Shown here: positions 1-5,253 of the stretch, in pieces
How the letters are laid out: each line of letters starts with the position of its first letter
Position numbering within the stretch: the stretch's first letter is position 1
Source of the DNA: Planctomycetaceae bacterium
Lineage (GTDB): Bacteria > Planctomycetota > Planctomycetia > Pirellulales > Pirellulaceae
Length of the DNA: 5,253 nt
Assembly (NCBI GenBank): GCA_002705165.1
Contig: PAJC01000019.1
Span: 8,358-13,610 of the forward strand
Reading direction: 5' to 3'
Made by a program: the position numbers and the translations under genes
The notes under the pieces: model-generated
Databases searched by the model: none
What the model was told of the DNA's origin: nothing
Seen by the model: only the letters and a program-made list of their open reading frames with translations

Positions 1-1
1 T

Positions 2-808
2 TTAGATGACAACGTCGGCTCCCAAAGTCAGCTTGAAACGCCAGCTTTCAATGACGATAATGTGACGCCGGCTAATAATTTAGGGGAACCAAACCCAATT
101 TCGACTCCTTCGGCTTTCGCCACAGCCTGGGCTGCCGCACAGCAACAAATCGAAACGGGCTATTTACGGGAAGCTTTACAGGCACTTTCAACTTATTACA
201 GCAGTACTGAATTGACCCCGGAGCAACATAAACAATTGCTACCGGTACTCGACTACCTGGCGGGCGAAGTTGTCTACTCTCGCAAACATTATTTGTTCGA
301 AGCTTACACGGTCGGACCGAACGATTCACTGGAGTCGATTGCATTCCAACTGCGAGTTCCCCCTCAGTTGTTGGCAAACATCAATGGCTTACGAGATCCA
401 TCTACCTTAAACGCGGGGGAGGAACTGAAAATTGTTCAGGGGCCTTTCCGCGGTGAAGTGAATGTGAATGAACAGAAATTGACTTTGTTTGCCGGCGCAC
501 TTTATGCCGGTCGATTTCAGATTGAAATAGGTAGTGAATTTAAAGGCCAGGCTGGTCAGTACTCCGTCTTAGACAAACAACAAGATCGTAGTTACTATGC
601 TGCCGACGGATCGATTGTTCAAGGTGGTGCAGTGAATAATCCATACGGTAAATACTGGATGGATCTGGGTGGAAGTATCAGTATTCATACTCAGACTCAG
701 GATGTAGCTGTTCGCAAGGCGGGCCTAGGTAGCATCAAGCTCAATCCAGTTGACGCCCGCGATGTCTATTACATTTTGAGTGCAGGTAGTCAGGTGACAA
801 TCCGCTAA
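2..808 (+). CDS. LysM domain protein with degenerate L,D-transpeptidase (YkuD-like) domain, 5' partial
   Basis: The frame is open from the left edge, so the real start lies outside the window. The GTG at 62 is an internal Val codon or at best an alternative start. Counting from that codon, residues 16-72 form amphipathic helices resembling a TPR-type segment. Residues about 79-129 are a LysM peptidoglycan-binding domain (YTVGPNDSLESIA, then LLANINGL and LNAGEELKI). Residues about 131-248 follow the YkuD fold: ITLF/YAGRF-type strands, GQYSVLD, NNPYGKYWMDL, SIHT, and DARDVYYILSAGSQVTI. YkuD enzymes form 3-3 peptidoglycan crosslinks with the Cys of SHGC. Here that site reads GLGSIKL (Ser at codon 731-733), so both the nucleophile and its neighbouring His are absent, although the upstream His (H209) remains. 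It is probably an envelope peptidoglycan-binding protein, and crosslinking activity is doubtful. An N-terminal membrane anchor would be expected outside the window. It converges with rarA. Confidence 0.85.
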   Translation, partial: LDDNVGSQSQLETPAFNDDNVTPANNLGEPNPISTPSAFATAWAAAQQQIETGYLREALQALSTYYSSTELTPEQHKQLLPVLDYLAGEVVYSRKHYLFEAYTVGPNDSLESIAFQLRVPPQLLANINGLRDPSTLNAGEELKIVQGPFRGEVNVNEQKLTLFAGALYAGRFQIEIGSEFKGQAGQYSVLDKQQDRSYYAADGSIVQGGAVNNPYGKYWMDLGGSISIHTQTQDVAVRKAGLGSIKLNPVDARDVYYILSAGSQVTIR

Positions 809-841
809 GCTCGGTGAATTACTATAAACGCTCAAACGTGC

Positions 842-871
842 CAGATGAGTTAAGCTCAGATGAGTTAAGCA
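842..871. repeat. 15-bp tandem duplication across the rarA stop codon
   Basis: Two adjacent copies of CAGATGAGTTAAGC(T/A) lie at 842-856 and 857-871, identical at 14 of 15 positions. The rarA stop (TAA on the minus strand, 865-867) is in the right copy. Because the unit is a multiple of three, the left copy repeats the same stop in frame behind the first, and a TGA also falls between them. The repeat can also fold as TTAA-g-CTC, loop AGAT, GAG-TTAA (850-868). No T run directly follows it on either strand, so it is not a standard terminator, although it sits between two converging genes. Confidence 0.8.
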
Positions 872-2184
872 TTGTCCCGCAGTTTTTTTCGTATTTCTTC
901 CAGTCGGCGGCCTAGCTCAGCTTCAAACCCGCGATTAACCGGATTGTAGTATTGCTTATCGACTCCCAGATAATCAAACGCCGCAATCCCATCGTCATGA
1001 TTATGGGCGTACTTATAACCTTCGCCATGACCAAACTGTTTCGCTCCCGAATAATGCTTATCGCGTAGCGCTCGCGGTACCGGTACCGTGCGGCCGTTAC
1101 GTATGTCGCTCCGAGCTTCGTTGATTGCAAGTGTTGAGGCATTTGATTTGGGCGCACATGCTAAGTACGCAACTGTTTGGCAGAGCGTGAGTTGGCACTC
1201 AGGTAGACCAATGAACTCACATGCCTGCATACACGCGACAGCTACAGAGAGAGCATGTGGGTCCGCATTTCCAATATCTTCGCTGGCGAGGATAACCAAT
1301 CGCCGGCAAACAAAGCGTACGTCTTCCCCGCCTTCCAGCATGCGTGCGAGCCAGTAAATACCAGCATCCACATCACTGCCGCGGATACTCTTAATCAATG
1401 CACTGGCCACGTCATAATGTTCATCGCCGCCTGCATCATATTGCATCGCCTTACGTTGAATCGATTCCTCAGCCAGGGCGAGATTGAATTCAAGCGGAAA
1501 TGTGCCGCTCGATAGCACTCCGATTTCCAGAATAGATAGAGCTCGTCGGGCATCCCCATCTGATACTTCCGCGATGAACGTTCTAGCCTCTTCTGTTAAC
1601 GTCACGTCATATCGTCCCAAGCCCCGAAATTGATCGTTTAATGCACGGTCAAGTAATGGCTCGAGGTCTTCTACGGCCAAAGGTTCGAACTGAAAGATTG
1701 TACTTCGGCTTGTGAGAGCGTTATTGACAGCAAAAAACGGATTCGAGGTTGTGGCTCCGACCAGAGTGATAATACCGTTTTCTACATCAGGTAGAAGAGC
1801 ATCCTGCTGAGCTTTATTAAAGCGGTGGATTTCATCGATAAACAACAAAGTTCGAGAGCCACCCGCTCTTAATTCATTTTGAGCGGTCTCTAAAATCGCT
1901 CGAAGATCTTTGACCCCGCTGGTAACTGCACTGAGCTGACAAAATCTGCTTTTAGTTTCAGTGGCAAGAAGCTGTGCTAGTGTCGTTTTTCCACAGCCAG
2001 GTGGACCGTAAAAGATAACAGACCCGAGTCGGTCAGCCTGTAGAAGTCGGCTTAGTAACTTGCCTGCTCCCAAAAAGTGCTGCTGACCTACGAATTCAGT
2101 GAGATTTGTGGGGCGCATTCGAGCCGCCAGAGGCTTTGCTCGCTCCAGATTGGATTGTTCGGACGCTTCAAACAGTGAATTCAC
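865..2184 (-). CDS. rarA: Replication-associated recombination protein RarA (MgsA), AAA+ ATPase
   Basis: Full-length 439-residue member of the RarA/MgsA/WRNIP1 family, cytoplasmic AAA+ ATPases related to clamp loaders that act at stalled replication forks with SSB and RecA. Visible motifs: the N-terminal PLAARMRP and EFVGQ; Walker A GPPGCGKTT at 60-68 (Cys where Thr is usual); Walker B LLFIDEIHRF at 113-122; sensor 1 GATTSNP at 143-149; arginine finger SR at 159-160; sensor 2 GDARRAL at 210-216. The C-terminal tetramerisation region has SEDIGNADPHAL at 301-312, YKYAHN at 390-395 and YYNPVNRGFE at 412-421. The start is GTG at 2184. An in-frame TAG lies 18 nt upstream with no ATG between, and the resulting N-terminus (MNSLFE) matches the family. 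No Shine-Dalgarno sequence precedes it on this strand. It is divergent from the 2352 gene and convergent with the LysM gene. Nothing suggests it is broken. Confidence 0.97.
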   Translation of the reverse strand: MNSLFEASEQSNLERAKPLAARMRPTNLTEFVGQQHFLGAGKLLSRLLQADRLGSVIFYGPPGCGKTTLAQLLATETKSRFCQLSAVTSGVKDLRAILETAQNELRAGGSRTLLFIDEIHRFNKAQQDALLPDVENGIITLVGATTSNPFFAVNNALTSRSTIFQFEPLAVEDLEPLLDRALNDQFRGLGRYDVTLTEEARTFIAEVSDGDARRALSILEIGVLSSGTFPLEFNLALAEESIQRKAMQYDAGGDEHYDVASALIKSIRGSDVDAGIYWLARMLEGGEDVRFVCRRLVILASEDIGNADPHALSVAVACMQACEFIGLPECQLTLCQTVAYLACAPKSNASTLAINEARSDIRNGRTVPVPRALRDKHYSGAKQFGHGEGYKYAHNHDDGIAAFDYLGVDKQYYNPVNRGFEAELGRRLEEIRKKLRDNA

Positions 2185-2252
2185 AGGAGGTTTTAATGCC
2201 TATTAATAACGTTGAAAATAAAGAAATCCTGGCAAAAATTGTACGGATTTAG
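2185..2252 (+). CDS. Possible 18-codon small ORF with a perfect Shine-Dalgarno sequence
   Basis: AGGAGG at 2185-2190 stands 5 nt before ATG at 2196, which opens MPINNVENKEILAKIVRI and stops at TAG 2250-2252. This is the best ribosome-binding site in the window together with that of hpf, and it precedes an ORF too short for standard gene callers. It ends 99 nt before the large plus-strand gene at 2352, so it could be a leader peptide for that gene, a small independent protein, or chance. The peptide is charged and amphipathic, and I do not recognise it. The AGGAGG abuts the antisense start codon of rarA, so its strength may be accidental. The coding sequence itself would be 2196-2252. Confidence 0.25.
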
Positions 2253-2266
2253 GAAGAACTTACCAC
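2238..2266 (-). promoter_or_regulatory. Possible weak rarA promoter
   Basis: On the minus strand TACAAT (plus-strand 2238-2243) matches the -10 consensus at five of six positions and would give a leader of roughly 45 nt before the GTG at 2184. The hexamer 17 nt further upstream (GTGGTA) matches -35 at only three positions. This is a guess from consensus alone, and planctomycete promoters are not well defined. Confidence 0.2.
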
Positions 2267-2351
2267 TAATACTATAGAGCCTTTTGTGTACTGAAGTGCA
2301 ATAGGCAGAAAACAATCTAAATGGATTCAGGGAAAGAAAATAGGTTCAGCC

Positions 2352-4301
2352 ATGCGATTAACATTACGGACGATGTTAGCTTATCTCGATAATATTCTAG
2401 AGCCAAATGATGCCGAGGTATTGGGAGCTAAGATTAGCGACAGTGAGTTTGCTAGTGAGTTGGTTTATCGCACTCTCAGTTCGACGCGTAAAGCTAACCT
2501 GAACGCTCCGCCGCTGGAGGGTCGAGGTATCGGCGGCGATCCAAATTCAGTCGCTGAATACCTTGATAATACGTTGGATGAAACACGTATTCCTGGATTT
2601 GAAAAGGTTTGTCTGGAATCGGATATGTTCCTGAGTGAAGTGGCTTGCTGCCATAACATTCTTTCGATTTGTATTGATCAACCCGTCACGGTCGAAAATG
2701 AGATACGGGATCGGGTACTGAGTTTGGTCGAAGCTTCTCTCGCTAAGACCGAAGACTTGGTAGAAATTGAACCCCAGTCAAAGTTTGCCCTCGATACCTT
2801 GATTGAACCGAAGCCGGCTGGTGCTCCGGAATATATAAAGAAAAAAGCTCATCCTCTTTGGCAAGCCACGGTCATCACAACCTTTTTTAGTTTGATTTCG
2901 ATCATCGGTTTGCGAGCTGTCGGGCCATTCGATACGACACATCCATGGATTGGTTCAATGTTTAGCGTTGCGGTTGAACCTAACAGTATCGATAGTGCTA
3001 CGGGTGAAAAAGAGCAATCAGACAGTACGCAGGATGATCAGACATTGAATGTATTACCTGAAAATGTTGTCCAACCGATAGCAGTGTCAGAAGGGCTAAA
3101 CATCACTGAGCCTGTAGTGGCTCCGGAGGTTGTTGCCGCAAAAGATAATCCGACGATTTTTGCACCTCACGAATCTTTTGCGGAGTTACTGTCTGATAGT
3201 CAGCCCTTGTTACGACCGTCAGATGGGGTGTTCGTAAGATTAGTGTCGGGCAGTTTGATCAACGTTGGCGATACTGTATTGGGGCTGGAAGGCTTCCGTC
3301 CTGAATTGTTGTTCAATGATGGGGCGAAGTTAACGCTTGCCGGTGCGACGAAAGTGGAGTTCTCGTGGATGGAGAATGTTCGTTTGGGACTACAGGTGCA
3401 TCACGGCAAAATTGTGATTCGGGGAAGCGACAACAGTGATCTTAAAATTCGTTTGCAGGCTGGTGAAACTGCATTCGATCTCGACTTCAACGGTGACTCC
3501 GCAGTGGCTGCCTTAGAGTCTGTGCCATTTCAGATGGCCAATGGAGAGATAAATCGAGCAGTACGTTTGTTTTGCAGTAAGTCAGTGACGGTCACAGGGG
3601 GTGAGGCTGTGCAGGAGATACCGGATACCCATCCTGAAAGCGTCACAGTCTCTACGTTCTTTTCAGGAAATACGTCGATGACTCAGGCTTCGAATTTTCC
3701 AGACTGGGCAAACGGGTTTGAGTCGGACTCGATTATGGAAGAAGCTCGTACTGCGTTTGTTGATCGGTTATCCACGTCTGATGATCTGGTTGAATCGTTA
3801 CAGCAAGTTTATGAAGCCCATCGATTGATTAATGTTCGCCGCCTGGCTGCCTACGGCTTATTAGAATTGGGAATTGCCAATGCTGCAGTTGGGCTTTTGG
3901 ATAATGGAGATTACCGAGCACTTTGGTATCAGGATGTTCGATTGTTACAGGAATACTATCATCGCGATATGGCTAGTCGCAGTTCAGTCGAGACAGCTTT
4001 GAGTTCTTATTCAGGTGATAACACCGAGCAGGTTCTATCCTTTTTATCCGAATATGATGACGAACATTTACTTGCGGGGGTGGCGGATGAGATGGTTCAG
4101 CAATTAAAGTCCAAGGTAACCGCTTCACGAGTGATTGCCTTTGAACGTCTTAAGCGAATCACCACTAAAACATTGCTTTATAAGCCCCAGGAAAGTCCCC
4201 AACGGCAGACACTCCCAATACGTGAATGGGAACAGTTGCTGTCAGAAGGTAAGCTCATCAATGCGAACCAGAATTTCGTGATGGGTTTGCTTTCTCAGTA
4301 A
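2352..4301 (+). CDS. Planctomycete-type membrane protein: duplicated anti-sigma-like N-terminus, FecR-like domain, helical C-terminus
   Basis: A 649-residue protein that I recognise as a planctomycete family of unknown function. The N-terminus has two related helical modules, residues 10-40 (AYLDNILE ... SDSEFASELV) and 69-101 (EYLDNTLD ... LESDMFLSEVA). They resemble anti-sigma-factor N-terminal helices but lack the HxxxCxxC zinc motif. One membrane segment at about 169-189 (LWQATVITTFFSLISIIGL) follows a basic KKK, suggesting the N-terminus is cytoplasmic. An acidic, low-complexity linker covers 210-290. Residues 293-357 read like a FecR domain (VRLVSGSLINVGD, LLFNDGAKLTLAG, LGLQVHHGKIVI). 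Residues 445-640 are helical and HEAT-like, with ASRVIAFERLKRIT and YKPQESPQRQ near the end. ATG 2352 is chosen because family members begin MRLTLRT; its Shine-Dalgarno sequence is poor (AGG at 2342-2344). A role as a transmembrane regulator or scaffold is inference, and no sigma-factor gene is next to it in the window. Confidence 0.8.
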   Translation: MRLTLRTMLAYLDNILEPNDAEVLGAKISDSEFASELVYRTLSSTRKANLNAPPLEGRGIGGDPNSVAEYLDNTLDETRIPGFEKVCLESDMFLSEVACCHNILSICIDQPVTVENEIRDRVLSLVEASLAKTEDLVEIEPQSKFALDTLIEPKPAGAPEYIKKKAHPLWQATVITTFFSLISIIGLRAVGPFDTTHPWIGSMFSVAVEPNSIDSATGEKEQSDSTQDDQTLNVLPENVVQPIAVSEGLNITEPVVAPEVVAAKDNPTIFAPHESFAELLSDSQPLLRPSDGVFVRLVSGSLINVGDTVLGLEGFRPELLFNDGAKLTLAGATKVEFSWMENVRLGLQVHHGKIVIRGSDNSDLKIRLQAGETAFDLDFNGDSAVAALESVPFQMANGEINRAVRLFCSKSVTVTGGEAVQEIPDTHPESVTVSTFFSGNTSMTQASNFPDWANGFESDSIMEEARTAFVDRLSTSDDLVESLQQVYEAHRLINVRRLAAYGLLELGIANAAVGLLDNGDYRALWYQDVRLLQEYYHRDMASRSSVETALSSYSGDNTEQVLSFLSEYDDEHLLAGVADEMVQQLKSKVTASRVIAFERLKRITTKTLLYKPQESPQRQTLPIREWEQLLSEGKLINANQNFVMGLLSQ

Positions 4302-4345
4302 CCGTTGGTGCAAAGGTGGCAGGACGTTCAAGTTCAGGTTGATGG

Positions 4346-4373
4346 TTGACAAATACCCCTGCGACCATTTAAC
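4346..4373 (+). promoter_or_regulatory. Possible promoter with a perfect -35 box
   Basis: TTGACA at 4346-4351 matches the sigma-70 -35 consensus exactly. After 16 nt comes TTTAAC (4368-4373), which matches -10 at four of six positions. It lies 45 nt after the stop of the large membrane protein gene, so it would drive the gene-free region and possibly hpf. The weak -10 keeps confidence low. Confidence 0.25.
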
Positions 4374-4696
4374 TCACCCCTTCCAAGGGAAACCACCAAT
4401 TTCATAGATCGCGGTGTAAATACTAAGAGTCCAGCTAAGTTTGCATTGGACAATTTGGGTTGGGGATTGCAGTGATTATAAGTGACAGTCAGAGAAATCT
4501 GAGGAATCGTGAAAAGGGCGAAAAAGTGACCCTTTCCTCCTTGCTAGGATGGGGGTAAACTAAGTTGGTCGAACTGTCAGAGTTTGGCGGCCGATGGTTT
4601 CCTAGCCAACGCGTTCGTTCTCTGGTGATTTGGCCACAATTGCACAATCTAAGAAGCAATGCCGAACGGCTGAGGTCCTGTCAGAAGGGCCGGGCC

Positions 4697-4720
4697 AAAA
4701 GCCATGACGGCTTTTTCTTC
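4697..4720 (+). terminator. Terminator-like hairpin with T tract upstream of hpf
   Basis: AAAAGCC (4697-4703), loop ATGAC, and GGCTTTT (4709-4715) form a perfect 7-bp stem, followed by T, C and TTCT, so the T-rich tract runs through 4720. The GC core is only three pairs, so termination may be partial. The hairpin ends 36 nt before the hpf Shine-Dalgarno sequence. It could therefore end a small transcript made from the gene-free region, act as an attenuator for hpf, or end read-through from the gene at 2352. Confidence 0.45.
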
Positions 4721-4756
4721 TCCGACTAGTTTACCTTTTTGGTTACTCTATTCAAA

Positions 4757-4762
4757 AGGAGG
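4757..4762 (+). promoter_or_regulatory. Shine-Dalgarno sequence that fixes the hpf start
   Basis: AGGAGG lies 6 nt before ATG 4769. A longer in-frame reading from TTG 4739 would place this site inside the coding sequence and add ten residues absent from HPF proteins, so ATG 4769 is preferred. Confidence 0.85.
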
Positions 4763-4768
4763 GTGAGC

Positions 4769-5119
4769 ATGCTAATTGGTATCTCTGCAAGGCACGGTCA
4801 TATAGGTCACCGCACTCAAGAGCGGATTCAGGGAAAAATCGGAAAATTACTTCGATTTTATAACCGTTTGACGTCTATCGAAGTGACGGTCGATTTAGAG
4901 CATCGAGAGAGCCCTGTTGCTGAAATCCGGGCTACTCTTGAACGCCACGACGATTTTGTAGCGACTTATACGGCACCAAGTATAGTAGCTGCCGTCATGG
5001 GCGCCGAACGGAAATTGGAACAGCAAATAAGACGTTACAAGGATAAGAAGAAACACAAACATCGTTCGCCTCATGGTAAGCGATCGGTGGTGCACGATTT
5101 TAGACCTGAGGTGAACTAA
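4769..5119 (+). CDS. hpf: Ribosome hibernation-promoting factor, short form (HPF/YfiA family)
   Basis: A 116-residue protein starting MLIGISARHGHI, with the beta-alpha-beta-beta-beta-alpha plan of HPF/YfiA: strand 2-8, helix 13-29 (TQERIQGKIGKLLRF), strands 35-43 (SIEVTVDLE), 50-58 and 61-68, and helix 69-91 (AVMGAERKLEQQIRRYKDK). These proteins bind the 30S decoding region and inactivate ribosomes in starvation or stationary phase. The length fits the short class (E. coli YfiA 113, HPF 95 residues); the C-terminal dimerisation domain of long HPF is absent. The tail at 91-105 is strongly basic (KDKKKHKHR), as expected for rRNA contact. The upstream hairpin with T tract may regulate it. In many planctomycetes, as I recall, a PTS IIA-type gene follows; none starts in the 134 nt shown here. 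Confidence 0.95.
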   Translation: MLIGISARHGHIGHRTQERIQGKIGKLLRFYNRLTSIEVTVDLEHRESPVAEIRATLERHDDFVATYTAPSIVAAVMGAERKLEQQIRRYKDKKKHKHRSPHGKRSVVHDFRPEVN

Positions 5120-5153
5120 CCCATTCGATCTTCCCGGTTACGGGATGAGTTAG
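5116..5153 (+). other. Imperfect hairpin at the hpf 3' end
   Basis: CTAACCCAT (5116-5124, including the hpf stop) can pair with ATGAGTTAG (5145-5153) with one mismatch. CCCG-GTTA-CGGG (5133-5144) forms an inner stem directly against the right arm, leaving an 8-nt bulge on the left. No T tract follows, so it is not a classical terminator. It might stabilise the 3' end or be chance. Confidence 0.35.
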
Positions 5154-5201
5154 AAGGTAGGATAGTAAACCAGCAACGAATTACCGTTTGTGCCAGAGAT
5201 A

Positions 5202-5222
5202 GTAAAGGCTGGCCAGCGTTAC
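5202..5222. repeat. Interrupted palindrome centred on GCTGGCCAGC
   Basis: A perfect 10-bp palindrome at 5208-5217 is flanked by GTAA (5202-5205) and TTAC (5219-5222), giving a nearly symmetric 21-bp element downstream of hpf. Such symmetry suits an operator for a dimeric regulator of a gene beyond the right edge, but one copy proves nothing. Confidence 0.25.
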
Positions 5223-5228
5223 TTGCTA

Positions 5229-5247
5229 CTGATTCCATACGAATCAG
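5229..5247. repeat. 7-bp perfect inverted repeat near the right edge
   Basis: CTGATTC (5229-5235) and GAATCAG (5241-5247) flank the 5-nt loop CATAC. The following bases are AGTGAA, with no T tract, so a terminator reading is not supported. It could be an mRNA leader hairpin or a binding site for a gene outside the window. Confidence 0.3.
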
Positions 5248-5253
5248 AGTGAA

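Larger units (their letters stand above)
4302..4768. other. 467-nt region without a convincing gene; possible structured RNA or long hpf leader
   Basis: Only very short ORFs occur here, for example 21 codons from ATG 4342 and 28 codons from GTG 4472; neither is convincing. Small inverted repeats on the plus strand are TCAGA-GAAA-TCTGA at 4489-4502 (a GNRA-type loop), AAAGGG/CCCTTT at 4513-4535, GCC-GAAC-GGC at 4661-4670, GGTCC/GGGCC at 4674-4691 (with one G-T pair), and the terminator-like hairpin at 4697-4715. I see no match to tRNA, SRP RNA, RNase P RNA or tmRNA conserved motifs. The region could be an untranslated leader of hpf, a small RNA gene, or plain spacer. Confidence 0.5.

Noticed and set aside
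62..64. GTG at 62 as the true start of the LysM gene
   Set aside because: The frame is open to the window edge, with no stop upstream and no clear ribosome-binding site; the protein is better treated as 5' partial.
881..890. Seven-T run as a terminator for the LysM gene
   Set aside because: No GC-rich stem lies directly before it, and the bases encode the RKKL tail of RarA on the other strand.
2321..2392. 23-codon ORF from ATG 2321 overlapping the start of the 649-residue gene
   Set aside because: Out of frame with the gene, without a convincing ribosome-binding site, and running into clearly coding sequence.
4342..4407. 21-codon ORF from ATG 4342
   Set aside because: No clear ribosome-binding site, no recognisable peptide, and it overlaps the possible promoter.
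4501..4518. GAGGAA...GGGC resembling the RNase P RNA core
   Set aside because: Only a few bases match and the other conserved RNase P segments are not found nearby.
4472..4558. 28-codon ORF from GTG 4472
   Set aside because: Only a weak GGGGA upstream, a rare start codon, and it overlaps hairpins; chance is the simpler explanation.
4631..4645. Sigma-54-like promoter (TGGC ... TTGC) upstream of hpf
   Set aside because: The two elements are two nucleotides closer than the strict -24/-12 spacing requires, and the inner bases do not match.
4739..4768. TTG at 4739 as the hpf start
   Set aside because: It would put the strong AGGAGG inside the gene and add ten residues not typical of HPF; ATG 4769 has ideal spacing.
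2323..4836. 13-nt sequence GGATTCAGGGAAA at both 2323-2335 and 4824-4836
   Set aside because: One copy is inside hpf coding sequence and the flanks are unrelated; probably coincidence.

Overview
The window looks like a piece of a moderate-GC planctomycete chromosome. The main evidence is the 649-residue protein at 2352-4301. Its opening (MRLTLRT..AYLDN), duplicated YLDN modules, single membrane segment, FecR-like domain and C-terminal helical block match an architecture I know only from Planctomycetes. The LysM/L,D-transpeptidase-like protein at the left edge and the style of the short HPF at the right edge agree with this. No phage, insertion sequence, CRISPR array, tRNA or rRNA is visible.

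Layout: (1) 2-808 (+) is the 3' part of a LysM plus YkuD-like cell-wall protein whose reading frame runs off the left edge; its catalytic Cys motif is degenerate. (2) It converges on rarA at 865-2184 (-), an AAA+ ATPase of replication-fork maintenance. A 15-bp tandem duplication lies across the rarA stop codon. (3) A 167-nt divergent intergenic region separates rarA from the large membrane protein. It contains an 18-codon ORF with a perfect Shine-Dalgarno sequence. (4) 2352-4301 (+) is the anti-sigma-like/FecR-like protein. (5) 4302-4768 is a 467-nt stretch without a convincing gene. It holds a TTGACA box, several small hairpins and a terminator-like hairpin with a T tract about 50 nt before the next gene. 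(6) 4769-5119 (+) is hpf, a short ribosome-hibernation factor. The last 134 nt contain inverted repeats but no gene start.

The genes do not form one operon: strands run +, -, +, + and the last two are far apart. Themes are cell envelope (LysM/YkuD-like protein and the membrane protein), genome maintenance (RarA) and stationary-phase ribosome protection (HPF). I find no strong evidence of a new multi-gene system. The best leads are the unexplained hpf upstream region (possible small RNA or attenuator), the duplicated-module membrane protein without a sigma-factor partner, and the L,D-transpeptidase-like domain lacking its nucleophile.
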